Shown one piece after another: positions 1-7,672 of a DNA stretch of 51,240 nt. Position numbers and translations under genes: made by a program. Below the pieces are notes generated by a model. The model did not search any database. It saw only the letters and a program-made list of their open reading frames with translations, and was not told where the DNA came from. Every line of letters starts with the position of its first letter. Within the stretch, counting starts at the first letter, position 1. The stretch lies in NCBI GenBank assembly GCA_036567965.1, contig DATCTN010000013.1, positions 1 through 51,240 on the forward strand, read 5' to 3'. The stretch is from Candidatus Kryptoniota bacterium. GTDB taxonomy: Bacteria; Bacteroidota; Ignavibacteria; Kryptoniales; JAKASW01.

Positions 1-69
1 AGGATCACCGCTATCGGGAATAATGGAGAGAGATTCATCGAGACAAAGAAAATGCTCGAGTTGAAATGA
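1..69 (+). CDS. C-terminal end of a T9SS-sorted secreted protein (partial, cut by window edge)
   Basis: The first 22 codons read RITAIGNNGERF...KMLELK and then stop. This is the usual last strand of a type IX secretion C-terminal sorting domain, in which a short beta-strand (YRITA-like) is followed by a Lys-rich KKMxLxK end. The same ending is present in the complete proteins at 2264-5443 and 8840-11413. The body of the protein lies outside the window, so its function cannot be told. The family is clear from the tail only. Confidence 0.7.
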   Translation, partial: RITAIGNNGERFIETKKMLELK

Positions 70-271
70 CTTCGTCAATTCGACGAGAGTCCGCCGAAGT
101 CCGCCCCTGGCGGACGCAGGCAGAAACGCCGGAAGATTCAATGAAGTCGTGAACATGGACAGGTATGCCAGCGGAGTGTATTTATATCGAATTACTGCGA
201 TTGGAATCAATAGTGAGAAGTTCGTCTCGATAAAGAAACTTGTGCTCATGAAGTGGGAGATTCGCTCATAG
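65..271 (+). pseudogene. Orphan second T9SS tail with an in-frame palindromic insert
   Basis: An open frame without a credible start encodes another sorting tail: LVNSTR-like start, then NAGRFNEVVNMDRYASGVY, LYRITAIG and KKLVLMK. It directly follows, and overlaps by 5 bases, the stop of the tail ending at 69. The two endings are clearly related, since both contain RITAIG. Between NSTR and NAGRF about 12 residues are added that other tails lack. They are encoded by a GC-rich stretch (about 90-118) holding the perfect inverted repeat GTCCGCC-CCT-GGCGGAC. I read this as the leftover of a duplicated tail or lost downstream gene into which a small palindromic element inserted without breaking the frame. 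Confidence 0.55.
92..112. repeat. Short palindromic element (GTCCGCC/GGCGGAC)
   Basis: A perfect 7-base inverted repeat with a 3-base loop, preceded by a partial third copy of its arm (GTCCGCC). It sits inside the orphan sorting tail and adds residues not found in other tails. I saw no second copy of this palindrome in the window. It resembles small REP-like elements in form only. Confidence 0.45.
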
Positions 272-368
272 TTACCCATGGAAGACGCGGCACGAGTAAT
301 CGTGACGGGACTATCTATTCTTAACCTTCGGAGAACCTGTAGTTCAAAAGAAAACCCACTCCGTATCC

Positions 369-551
369 TCATGTTCTCTTCGCTTGAAATCCACCCTCAG
401 AAATAGTCTCCCCCCGCGCGAATCTTGGGACACCGACCGAAAGTCTAACCATCATATAGTTCGAGTCATCGTTCCGTTCGGCGAGCAAAGCCTGCCCGAC
501 ATCGGAGACGCCCAGTTGATAGTCTGAATTCCGTTTCGTTCTCCTAATCAA
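369..551 (-). CDS. Small repeated ORF family, copy 1 (60 aa, NDDSN/ARG motifs)
   Basis: A TTG-started reading frame of 60 residues. Its middle reads LLAERNDDSN, followed about 17 residues later by ARGE. The same arrangement occurs in the small ORFs at 1823-1984 and 44801-44971, also on the minus strand. Here ARG is encoded GCG-CGG-GGG, with different codons in the other copies, which suggests the peptide and not just the DNA was conserved. No convincing ribosome binding site, signal peptide or membrane segment is visible. The function is unknown. It could be a true small gene, the preserved end of a larger lost protein, or a mobile remnant. Confidence 0.4.
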   Translation of the reverse strand: MIRRTKRNSDYQLGVSDVGQALLAERNDDSNYMMVRLSVGVPRFARGETISEGGFQAKRT

Positions 552-613
552 TCACTGTGTTACTCTCATCGGGGAAAATATTTCTATCGTGTGATTGGAG
601 AATGACGTTGAGA

Positions 614-623
614 GAAACGTTTC
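614..623. promoter_or_regulatory. LacI-type operator core upstream of pfkA
   Basis: The perfect palindrome GAAACGTTTC, followed by G, matches the 11-base core of the operator at 5566-5577 in front of the LacI-family gene. It lies about 200 bases before the pfkA start. LacI-family repressors bind such central-CG palindromes. Control of pfkA by the locus repressor is inferred from this match; I could not fix a promoter around it. Confidence 0.4.
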
Positions 624-819
624 GGGCATGACCGGGTCACTCTGACTTGGTCATCTTCACCGCACAAGGCGGTCAATTGAAACTGAGTATCGGAATTGAC
701 CATATTCACAAGTCTGCACCGGGAAAGGCGTGAATAGAACCTGTAGATTGTATGATGGTTTCCATCGGACCCGGTGCTAGCGATTTCCACTTGCAAGGGC
801 TGTTCAAAGCGGAGTGACC

Positions 820-1791
820 ATGAAGAGAATTGCTGTACTCACAAGCGGTGGCGATGCTCCCGGCATGAATGCCGCCATTCGTTCTGTTGTACGGGTGGGC
901 ATCGACACGAACAAGGAAGTATACGGAGTAAACCACGGCTTCTTGGGCCTCGTGGCCGGAAATTTCGTCCCACTGGGTGCCCGCGATGTGAGCGGCACTC
1001 TGGAAAAGGGAGGATCGTTTCTCGGGAGCGCTCGCTGCCCCGAATTCAAGACCGAAGACGGCCAGTTGAAAGCTCTCCATGTGCTTCGCGAACATAAGAT
1101 AGAAGGACTCGTCGTGATAGGCGGGAACGGTTCCCAGACCGGATCGTACGCTCTTACCAGAAGAGGATTCCCCGTCGTGGGAATTGCATCCACTATAGAC
1201 AACGACCTTTACGGTTCGGAGATAACGATCGGCGTCGATACCGCGCTCAACGTTATCCTCGAAGCGATAGATCGCCTGAAAGTCACCGCATCATCTCACG
1301 AGAGGGCGTTCGTAATTGAGGTGATGGGACGCGATTGCGGATATCTTGCGCTCATGGCAGGCATCGCAGGGGGAGCCGAGGCCGTCATAATCCCGGAAGT
1401 CGAAACGGACCCCGATGCCGTGGCAGCTGAAATAAGGTCGGCTTATGAGAGAGGGAAGACACACGCAATTGTCGTCGCGGCGGAAGGCGCAAAATATAAT
1501 GCTACCAGGCTCGAGGCATATTTCAGGGAGAATCACGAGCGAATCGGATTCGACCTAAGGGTCACGATACTCGGTCATGTCCAGCGCGGTGGAACGCCCA
1601 GCGCCTTCGACAGGATACTTGCATCGCGGTTTGGTGAAGCGGCCGTGCATGCCTTCGACGAGGGAGATGCGGGAGTCCTCGTGGGACTCGTGAACGACGA
1701 GATCGTCAAGACGCCTCTGTCGGAAGTGGTCAGCAAAAAGAAGGCGCTCAGCCCTCGGATCGTAAAACTCGCGGAGGTCCTCGCAAAGTAG
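820..1791 (+). CDS. pfkA: ATP-dependent 6-phosphofructokinase
   Basis: Phosphorylates fructose 6-phosphate to fructose 1,6-bisphosphate in the cytoplasm, the committed step of glycolysis. At 323 residues it has the usual bacterial length. The ATP-binding GGDAPGMN lies at residues 10-17, and TIDND carries the catalytic base D127. The DCGY (about residue 170) and GHVQRGG stretches that bind sugar phosphate are also present. The ATG at 820 is chosen over an in-frame GTG at 814 because GGAG at 811-814 is well spaced for it and the protein then begins MKRIAVLTSGG like the family. One oddity is that the usual GGDGS motif reads GGNGS, so Asp103, a magnesium ligand in studied enzymes, is Asn. The glycine after it suggests ATP rather than pyrophosphate use. 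The gene stands alone between two copies of the small repeated ORF. Confidence 0.93.
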   Translation: MKRIAVLTSGGDAPGMNAAIRSVVRVGIDTNKEVYGVNHGFLGLVAGNFVPLGARDVSGTLEKGGSFLGSARCPEFKTEDGQLKALHVLREHKIEGLVVIGGNGSQTGSYALTRRGFPVVGIASTIDNDLYGSEITIGVDTALNVILEAIDRLKVTASSHERAFVIEVMGRDCGYLALMAGIAGGAEAVIIPEVETDPDAVAAEIRSAYERGKTHAIVVAAEGAKYNATRLEAYFRENHERIGFDLRVTILGHVQRGGTPSAFDRILASRFGEAAVHAFDEGDAGVLVGLVNDEIVKTPLSEVVSKKKALSPRIVKLAEVLAK

Positions 1792-1822
1792 GCTGAAAAG
1801 CCGATTCCGGTTTAGGATTGAA

Positions 1823-1984
1823 TTAAACTGTAAAATCCCTACTAAGAACGACCCTCCCTCTGGCCATTTTCATGACATTCATGGGAAGTTTGACTTTCAA
1901 AAAGTTCGAGTCATCGTTCCGATCGGGGAGCATAACCGTGTCCGATGTGAAAACTTCCCGCTTAACGACTTCATATCCTTTCAT
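1823..1984 (-). CDS. Small repeated ORF family, copy 2 (53 aa)
   Basis: An ATG-started frame running toward the end of pfkA, whose stop is 31 bases away. The product contains VMLPDRNDDSN and, 17 residues on, MARGRVVLS. It shares a 31-base identical stretch (1902-1932) with the copy at 44.9 kb. Away from that stretch the DNA differs while key residues (LP, V-x-L/I-P, ARG) remain. A weak AAGGA lies about 16 bases before the ATG. The function is unknown, and it may be a remnant rather than an expressed gene. Confidence 0.45.
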   Translation of the reverse strand: MKGYEVVKREVFTSDTVMLPDRNDDSNFLKVKLPMNVMKMARGRVVLSRDFTV

Positions 1985-2263
1985 GTCTGTATGCCAATTC
2001 CTTGTGTTACCACAGTAGCAAACTTACTCCCTTCTGCAGAAGACCAAGCGTGCGTGAAAGGTATTCGAGTTGTCAATGTCTTACCGGATTACTAACGTCA
2101 CGTTGGTGAGTCAATCGAGGGCATATCAACCCTCTATCTGATTCTACCTTTCTATGATTTGGCAAATAATGTATTATTGGTCGCGGCCACAAAGTGATTA
2201 ATCAAACCTTGGCAAAATTGTTTTGCATCCGGTAAATTCACCGCGACTAGAATTGAGCGTGAT
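1985..2263. other. Gene-poor spacer before the secreted multidomain protein
   Basis: No coding frame is convincing here. The only structure I can point to is the inverted repeat GCAAAA-TTG-TTTTGC at about 2213-2227, some 40 bases before the start of the 2264 gene. It could be an operator, but nothing else in the window matches it. Confidence 0.3.
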
Positions 2264-5200
2264 ATGAAGAAGATGGTTAATCTTTTCAATTATTTATCGA
2301 TCAATTTTCTGCTAGTTCTATTTTTCGCCCATCCAAGCTCGTCAAGCGCACAACAGGTGACAATTCTGACCATCAGTCAAATGCCGAATCTGCCTGCGCA
2401 ATATGTAATGAGAAATTGGAAGGGGGTTGCGCGCGGATATGATTCTCTTGTATTCAATCCCGGCGCTTCGGGCCGCTACCTCCCTCTCGTGATGACCGGA
2501 TTGGGCACTGAGAATTATCCGGGCCAGGCCCGATTCGGATTGTACACTGTGGTAGGACCGACTGCGAGCACCGGGACGGATGAAGCAATCAACTGCATTC
2601 CTGCCGTGATCGGCGCCTCCCTGGCAGGTGCCGACAAGTCCAGCCAATTCGGATATGATTGGTCCCAGATGTGCGAGGAATGGTTCAACAAATCGAACGG
2701 ACAGAATATTTACAAGAACGGATACGATGATCAGACTAATGACGACTTCTGGTATGAGACAATGCCAAATGTCTTTTTTTATGAGCTTAACTACTTGTAC
2801 CCGCACTTGCAAAACTTCGACAGCCAATTTGTATCAGTGGCAAATCAATTTACCAGAGCGGTTGCCGCAATGGGTGGAGCGACGACGCCATGGCAGCAGC
2901 CGAATATTAATCATGAGGGATTCGATTTTTTAAGGATGCTCCCCGTCGATATTTCGGGTAGCGGTGTTTCATGGAGGGAGCCCGAATCCGCAGGAGCTAT
3001 CGGATGGATCCTTTATAATGCATATGTCGTTACCGGTAATACCAGGTACAGGGTCGGCGCCGAACTGTCGATGGAGGCATTGAACCAATTTCCATCCAAT
3101 CCCGCTTATGAGCTGCAACTCTCTTACGGCGCCTACACCGCTGCGCGGATGAATGCCGAGATTGGAACGGGATATGACGTCGAGAAAATTGTGAACTGGC
3201 TCTTTACACAGAGCGTTGAACGACCCTGGGGGACGATTACCGGAAACTGGGGAGGATATCCTGTCGACGGCTTGGTTGGAGCGACGGACGATCCGACAGG
3301 ATATGCATTTGCAATGAACACTTTTGAACAAATCGGATGTTTGGTCCCACTTGTCAGGTACGATCCAAGATTTGCAGCCGCGATAGGCAAGTGGGTCCTC
3401 AATGCATCGAACTCCGCACGCCTTTTCTACCCAAAGTACTTGCCTGCCGCTAATCAGGATTCCAGTTACAATTGGGCGATGCAGTACGATACGAGCTCGT
3501 TTATCGCACATGAGGCTATACATCAACAGAATCCGGCAAATGGAAAGATATCGCCCTACGCCTCCGGAGATGCAATCACAGGAGGGTGGGGGCTCACGAC
3601 TCTGGCGCTGTACGGCTCGTCTCACGTGGGAATTTTGGGAGGCATCATAGATACGACGAACGTGAATGGAATCCTGCGGCTCGATCTATTGAAGACCGAC
3701 TACTACCATGATAATGCTTACCCCTCGTTCCTATACTACAATCCGGACTCAACAGCTCAGACTGTCAACATCGACGTGGGAACGGGCGAGCACGACGTGT
3801 ACGATGCTGTTTCAAAGGCGACGGTCCTTAGCAGTGTAACCGGCTCCACTTCGTTTTCCATTTCGCCGACATCAGCGATTGTCGCGGTCATCATCCCACC
3901 GGGACTCGCGCCGACCTACGATCATGATAAGATGCTGGTCGGCGGCATCGTCGTTGACTACCATTCGGGTCACGGCGCCGCGAATCTGCCACCGCGTATC
4001 AAGGCGCTGGCTGCGGGGAGCGCAACCCTTGCGCTGGGCGACTCCGTGAAGATTTATTGCACTGCTTCCGATCTGGACGGAGATCAGCTGACATTTGCGT
4101 GGCAATCGAACGGCGGCCTGATAGAAGGGAACAGTGCTACCATAACTTGGAAAGCTCCGGATACGGCGGGAGTCTACATCGTACATTGCCAGGTGGACGA
4201 CGGTCACGGCCTTCAGGATACTGCGACGGTGTGGATCACAGTGGTGGCACGAATCAACTCTAACCCGATTATTCTAGGCATCGATGGAGATCCAAGAGTC
4301 GTGAATATTGGGGGGGAAATACAACTGACATGTCACGCGACCGACCCCGACCATGATACGCTGACTTATACGTGGGGAGCTTCTTCGGGGAGCGTCAGCG
4401 GCATTGATTCTACACGCACCTGGACAGCCCCGCTTATGACAGGATACTTCTATGTGGCGTGTACGGTGAGAGACGGATATGGTGGTACGGCAATGGATAG
4501 CCTGGGAATACTTGTGCAGGATTTTTCAAAGCCGCAAACGGGGAAGCTTGTTGCCTCCTACCCCTTTGACAATGGAAGTGCAAACGATGTGAGCGGCAAC
4601 AACAATAATGGATCCAAATTCTACGTGACGTCGGACAGCGATCGTTTTGGGGTCCCGGATGGTGAGTTCTACTTCGACGGTACTACAAGCTACATTGAGG
4701 TGTCGAATACCACGTCTTTGAATTTCCAGAATGCGATTACGGTGAGCTTCTGGATGAAGATCGCACAGATATTTTCTCGCGAAGAATATCCGATCTCTCA
4801 CAATAAGTGGAACAGGTGGAAAGTATCAATCTCAAACGGCCGTCTGAGATGGAGCATCACAACCTCCGCGGGTGTAAGTGATCTTGATTCGGATTCTCCT
4901 GTGATTGCCGACAGTCTTTACTTCGTCACGGTTATTTACGATGGATCGGCGATGGAGATTTTCCTAAACGGAAATCTGAATGCGTACGCCCCGTGGTCCG
5001 GGCTGCTTGCCACGACGAACATCAACCTTATGATCGGTGCCGTGTATCCCGGAGATAATACGGTGAGTTACTATGGCTCTCTGGACGACATCAGGATATC
5101 TGATTATGCAATTCCCTTCGACGACATCAGGAATCTATTCGTGACCGGAGTTAGGGATCGTGTCGTCAATCAATTGCCTAAGTCATTTGCATTGCATCAG

Positions 5201-5443
5201 AATTATCCGAACCCATTCAATCCGAGCACGACAATTGATTACGACGTTCCGACATCGTCTCATGTTTTGCTGGTAGTTTATGACGTGCTTGGTCGAAGAG
5301 TGAATACACTGGTTGACGCAAGATTGCAGCCTGGAAGATACTCGGTAGTTTTCAATACAAGCGGTCTGTCGAGCGGTGTGTATTTTTATGTTGTCCGCGC
5401 TGGTGCATTTTCCACAAGCAGGTCTATGATGTTGATAAAGTAG
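2264..5443 (+). CDS. Secreted multidomain protein: six-hairpin-like N-part, two PKD/Ig domains, LamG domain, T9SS tail
   Basis: A 1059-residue exported protein. A signal peptide spans residues 1 to about 29 (hydrophobic, ending SSSAQ). Residues about 30-560 are rich in Trp/Tyr and helix-like repeats and may form an alpha/alpha-barrel of the carbohydrate-active type, but I cannot assign a family. Two PKD/Ig-like domains follow at about 574-660 and 663-755, each with an ASDLDGD- or ATDPDHD-type strand. Next comes a LamG/concanavalin-like domain (about 760-956, with YPFDNGS, YFDGTTSYIEV and LDDIRISDYA) and then the sorting tail from 971 (QNYPNPFNPSTTI ... LIK). The tail predicts export by T9SS and surface attachment or release. 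Its place just before the LacI gene suggests it serves the same carbohydrate locus, which is an inference. Confidence 0.75.
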   Translation: MKKMVNLFNYLSINFLLVLFFAHPSSSSAQQVTILTISQMPNLPAQYVMRNWKGVARGYDSLVFNPGASGRYLPLVMTGLGTENYPGQARFGLYTVVGPTASTGTDEAINCIPAVIGASLAGADKSSQFGYDWSQMCEEWFNKSNGQNIYKNGYDDQTNDDFWYETMPNVFFYELNYLYPHLQNFDSQFVSVANQFTRAVAAMGGATTPWQQPNINHEGFDFLRMLPVDISGSGVSWREPESAGAIGWILYNAYVVTGNTRYRVGAELSMEALNQFPSNPAYELQLSYGAYTAARMNAEIGTGYDVEKIVNWLFTQSVERPWGTITGNWGGYPVDGLVGATDDPTGYAFAMNTFEQIGCLVPLVRYDPRFAAAIGKWVLNASNSARLFYPKYLPAANQDSSYNWAMQYDTSSFIAHEAIHQQNPANGKISPYASGDAITGGWGLTTLALYGSSHVGILGGIIDTTNVNGILRLDLLKTDYYHDNAYPSFLYYNPDSTAQTVNIDVGTGEHDVYDAVSKATVLSSVTGSTSFSISPTSAIVAVIIPPGLAPTYDHDKMLVGGIVVDYHSGHGAANLPPRIKALAAGSATLALGDSVKIYCTASDLDGDQLTFAWQSNGGLIEGNSATITWKAPDTAGVYIVHCQVDDGHGLQDTATVWITVVARINSNPIILGIDGDPRVVNIGGEIQLTCHATDPDHDTLTYTWGASSGSVSGIDSTRTWTAPLMTGYFYVACTVRDGYGGTAMDSLGILVQDFSKPQTGKLVASYPFDNGSANDVSGNNNNGSKFYVTSDSDRFGVPDGEFYFDGTTSYIEVSNTTSLNFQNAITVSFWMKIAQIFSREEYPISHNKWNRWKVSISNGRLRWSITTSAGVSDLDSDSPVIADSLYFVTVIYDGSAMEIFLNGNLNAYAPWSGLLATTNINLMIGAVYPGDNTVSYYGSLDDIRISDYAIPFDDIRNLFVTGVRDRVVNQLPKSFALHQNYPNPFNPSTTIDYDVPTSSHVLLVVYDVLGRRVNTLVDARLQPGRYSVVFNTSGLSSGVYFYVVRAGAFSTSRSMMLIK

Positions 5444-5532
5444 AGTCTCCCCTTTTTGCGGCAGTACACCGCCAAGAACGCTCTTTTACGATTACGATCA
5501 CCCGGGGCGCGCGGAAATAGTTTGCGGGAGAC

Positions 5533-5561
5533 TTGACATGGAAAGTTAAAATGCTTAAACT
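5533..5561 (+). promoter_or_regulatory. Sigma-70-like promoter of the LacI-family gene
   Basis: TTGACA at 5533-5538, a 17-base spacer, and TAAACT at 5556-5561. The predicted transcription start falls inside the palindromic operator at 5566-5577, about 75 bases before the coding start. Confidence 0.55.
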
Positions 5562-5565
5562 TTAT

Positions 5566-5577
5566 CGAAACGTTTCG
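5566..5577. promoter_or_regulatory. LacI-family operator (autoregulatory)
   Basis: The perfect 12-base palindrome CGAAACGTTTCG sits immediately downstream of the -10 box, in the position where a bound repressor blocks transcription. The gene it precedes encodes a LacI-family protein, so self-repression is likely. The core is repeated at 614-623 before pfkA. Confidence 0.65.
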
Positions 5578-5640
5578 CTAAATCACTGAATCGAGGCGCC
5601 AAATTCTTTCAGATTCGCGGAAATTGACTAAAATCGTTTC

Positions 5641-6672
5641 ATGAACCAGAGACGTTATACGATCAAAGACGTTGCGAAACATGCCGGCGTTGCTGTGAGT
5701 ACCGCGTCTCTTGCGCTCAACAACAAAAGGTATGTCAGCGACAGTCTGAAAAAGAAAGTCCAGCTGGCGGTGGAGAAGCTGGAATACGTCCCCAATAGAT
5801 CGGCACGATCTCTCATAAGTAAGGCTACAGGAAATATAGGCTTCATCGTCAGCGAAGAACACTTCTCAACTGCAGAGCCTTTTTATACAAGAGTCTTCCT
5901 CGGAACTGAATTCGCGGCACGGCAGAGAGATTACTACATCCTTCTTACCACGGTGCCCAACAAGTTCCTGTCGTCGCATCTCCCGAGATTTGTGCTGGAG
6001 AGAAACGTCGATGGAGTAATCCTCGCCGGAAAGATTAGCGAAGCATACGCTGCCGCCGTCACTTCAAGCGGAATACCGGCGGTGGTCGTCGACTACGATT
6101 TCAAGAAGACTCGCATGCCGGCAGTCAACGTCGATAACAAGATGGGGATTGGAATCGCTGTTGAGCATCTGTTCGGGTTGGGACATACTGACATCGCATT
6201 CATCGGCGGCGATCTTGCACATCCCTCCATCAGGCTCCGCCTGGAAGGTTATCGAAGCGCGATGGAAAGACTTGGTCTGAAAATGAACGATGCGCTCGTC
6301 TCTGTCGACGAACCGAACACAGGAGTTGAAGACGGTTACAAGGCGCTCTCGAAAATACTTGATAGGAAAATAAATTTCACCGCGGTGGTTTCGTGCAATG
6401 ACGCAGTGGCGATTGGAGCAATGCGCGCATTGAAAGAACGAAGCCTCAGTATTCCTGATGATGTGTCGATTGTCGGATTCGATGATGTTGAATTGTGCGA
6501 GCACGTCGAACCTAGATTAAGCAGCATTGGAGTGCCGAAAGAAGAGCTTGGCGCGACCGCCCTCCGCATTCTCACGCAAGCCATTAGGGAAGGAAATCAT
6601 AAGATCTCTACTGTCTTGATCCAGCCCGCACTTGTTGGGCGCGAATCTACGAAACAAACTCTAAACGACTAA
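5641..6672 (+). CDS. LacI-family transcriptional repressor
   Basis: A 343-residue regulator of normal family length. The N-terminal helix-turn-helix (residues about 6-30, TIKDVAKHAGVAVSTASLAL) is followed by the hinge helix region ending YVPNRSARSL. The sugar-binding periplasmic-protein-like core includes NVDNKMGIGIAVEHL, HTDIAFIGG and DDVSIVGFDDVE. It would bind a palindromic operator and let go on binding a sugar or sugar phosphate. Its own promoter carries a perfect palindrome. It heads the plus-strand carbohydrate locus and is followed after 10 bases by the dehydrogenase gene, so it is probably the local regulator. The effector is unknown. Confidence 0.9.
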   Translation: MNQRRYTIKDVAKHAGVAVSTASLALNNKRYVSDSLKKKVQLAVEKLEYVPNRSARSLISKATGNIGFIVSEEHFSTAEPFYTRVFLGTEFAARQRDYYILLTTVPNKFLSSHLPRFVLERNVDGVILAGKISEAYAAAVTSSGIPAVVVDYDFKKTRMPAVNVDNKMGIGIAVEHLFGLGHTDIAFIGGDLAHPSIRLRLEGYRSAMERLGLKMNDALVSVDEPNTGVEDGYKALSKILDRKINFTAVVSCNDAVAIGAMRALKERSLSIPDDVSIVGFDDVELCEHVEPRLSSIGVPKEELGATALRILTQAIREGNHKISTVLIQPALVGRESTKQTLND

Positions 6673-6682
6673 GCGAAGAAAA

Positions 6683-7672
6683 ATGCGCGGACTTGAACTC
6701 GACTCGAAGCTGAACCTGTCTCTCGTCGATAAGACAGACCGGCAGCCCAGGGACAGAGAAGTGATCGTGCGAGTCGTGTCAAGCGGAATTTGCGGAACCG
6801 ATAACCACATTATCAAAGGTGAATCAAGAGTAACCCTCCCCGTTGTCCTCGGTCATGAGTTCGGCGGCTTTGTCCAGGATGTGGGCAAGAGTGTCCGCTC
6901 TCTGAAAAGGGGAGACCTCGTCGTCGTCGACCCTAACATACCCTGTCACTCCTGCGCGTATTGTCGCGAAGGCAAATTCAATCTGTGCAGCAACCTCACC
7001 GCGATTGGTGTGGACATCGACGGAGGGATGAGCGATGTCTGCATTGTGCCGGAAACGCAAGCTTACCCCGTCGCATCTTCATTCGATCCCACCGAACTTC
7101 CTTTCGTTGAACCTCTCTCGTGTGTGCTCCACGGCTTGGACAGGGCGGCTGTCAGGAGCGGAGAACGCGTCCTTGTTATCGGGGCGGGCACGATCGGCTT
7201 GATGTTTGTGATGTTATTGAAGGAAGTCGCAGCGGAGCTGTGCATCGATGAGCCTAATCCGGTCAGATCAGGGAAGGCGGCAACGCTGGGCGGGCGGATT
7301 AAGGGTGCAGACCGATCGGAGTACTTCGATGTCGTGGTAGAATGTTCGGGAACTGTCACCGGCTTCGCCGACGCGATTGCCAGGGTTAAGCGTGGGGGAA
7401 GAGTTCTGGTTTTCGGTGTCGCGCCGAGGAAGGCGGCTGCTTCTGTTTGGCCGAACGAGATCTACGCCAGGGAGCTTACAATATTGGGCTCATACGTGAA
7501 CCCCAGTACATTCTCCAGAGCTGTTGAAATTGTTTCGAACAAGAAAATATCTCTCTCAAGCTTTGATGTGAAAGCGTACAAATTGAATGAATTCAACGAT
7601 GCCTTTGAAGCATCACGGTCAGGTCGATATTCGAAAGTTATGTTCAGCCTGGAGGAGCGCGGTTTAGATTGA
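6683..7672 (+). CDS. Zinc-dependent medium-chain dehydrogenase (polyol/alcohol dehydrogenase type)
   Basis: Oxidises a secondary alcohol or sugar alcohol with NAD(P). At 329 residues it is slightly short for the family. The catalytic zinc site shows as GICGTD and GHEFGG. The structural zinc lobe carries the Cys cluster PCHSCAYCREGKFNLC, and the nucleotide fold shows as VLVIGAGTIGLMF. Later motifs (VVVECSG, GGRVLVFGV) fit the sorbitol/threonine dehydrogenase branch. The stop codon overlaps the start of the PfkB kinase gene. The pairing suggests a polyol is oxidised to a ketose that is then phosphorylated. The actual substrate cannot be read from sequence. Confidence 0.85.
   Translation: MRGLELDSKLNLSLVDKTDRQPRDREVIVRVVSSGICGTDNHIIKGESRVTLPVVLGHEFGGFVQDVGKSVRSLKRGDLVVVDPNIPCHSCAYCREGKFNLCSNLTAIGVDIDGGMSDVCIVPETQAYPVASSFDPTELPFVEPLSCVLHGLDRAAVRSGERVLVIGAGTIGLMFVMLLKEVAAELCIDEPNPVRSGKAATLGGRIKGADRSEYFDVVVECSGTVTGFADAIARVKRGGRVLVFGVAPRKAAASVWPNEIYARELTILGSYVNPSTFSRAVEIVSNKKISLSSFDVKAYKLNEFNDAFEASRSGRYSKVMFSLEERGLD

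Noticed and set aside
706..1202. Long minus-strand frames opposite pfkA
   Set aside because: They mirror the phosphofructokinase frame, carry no family motif and have no ribosome site.
2213..2227. GCAAAA/TTTTGC inverted repeat as a regulator site
   Set aside because: A short AT-rich palindrome of this size is common by chance and has no second copy here; noted only in the spacer entry.
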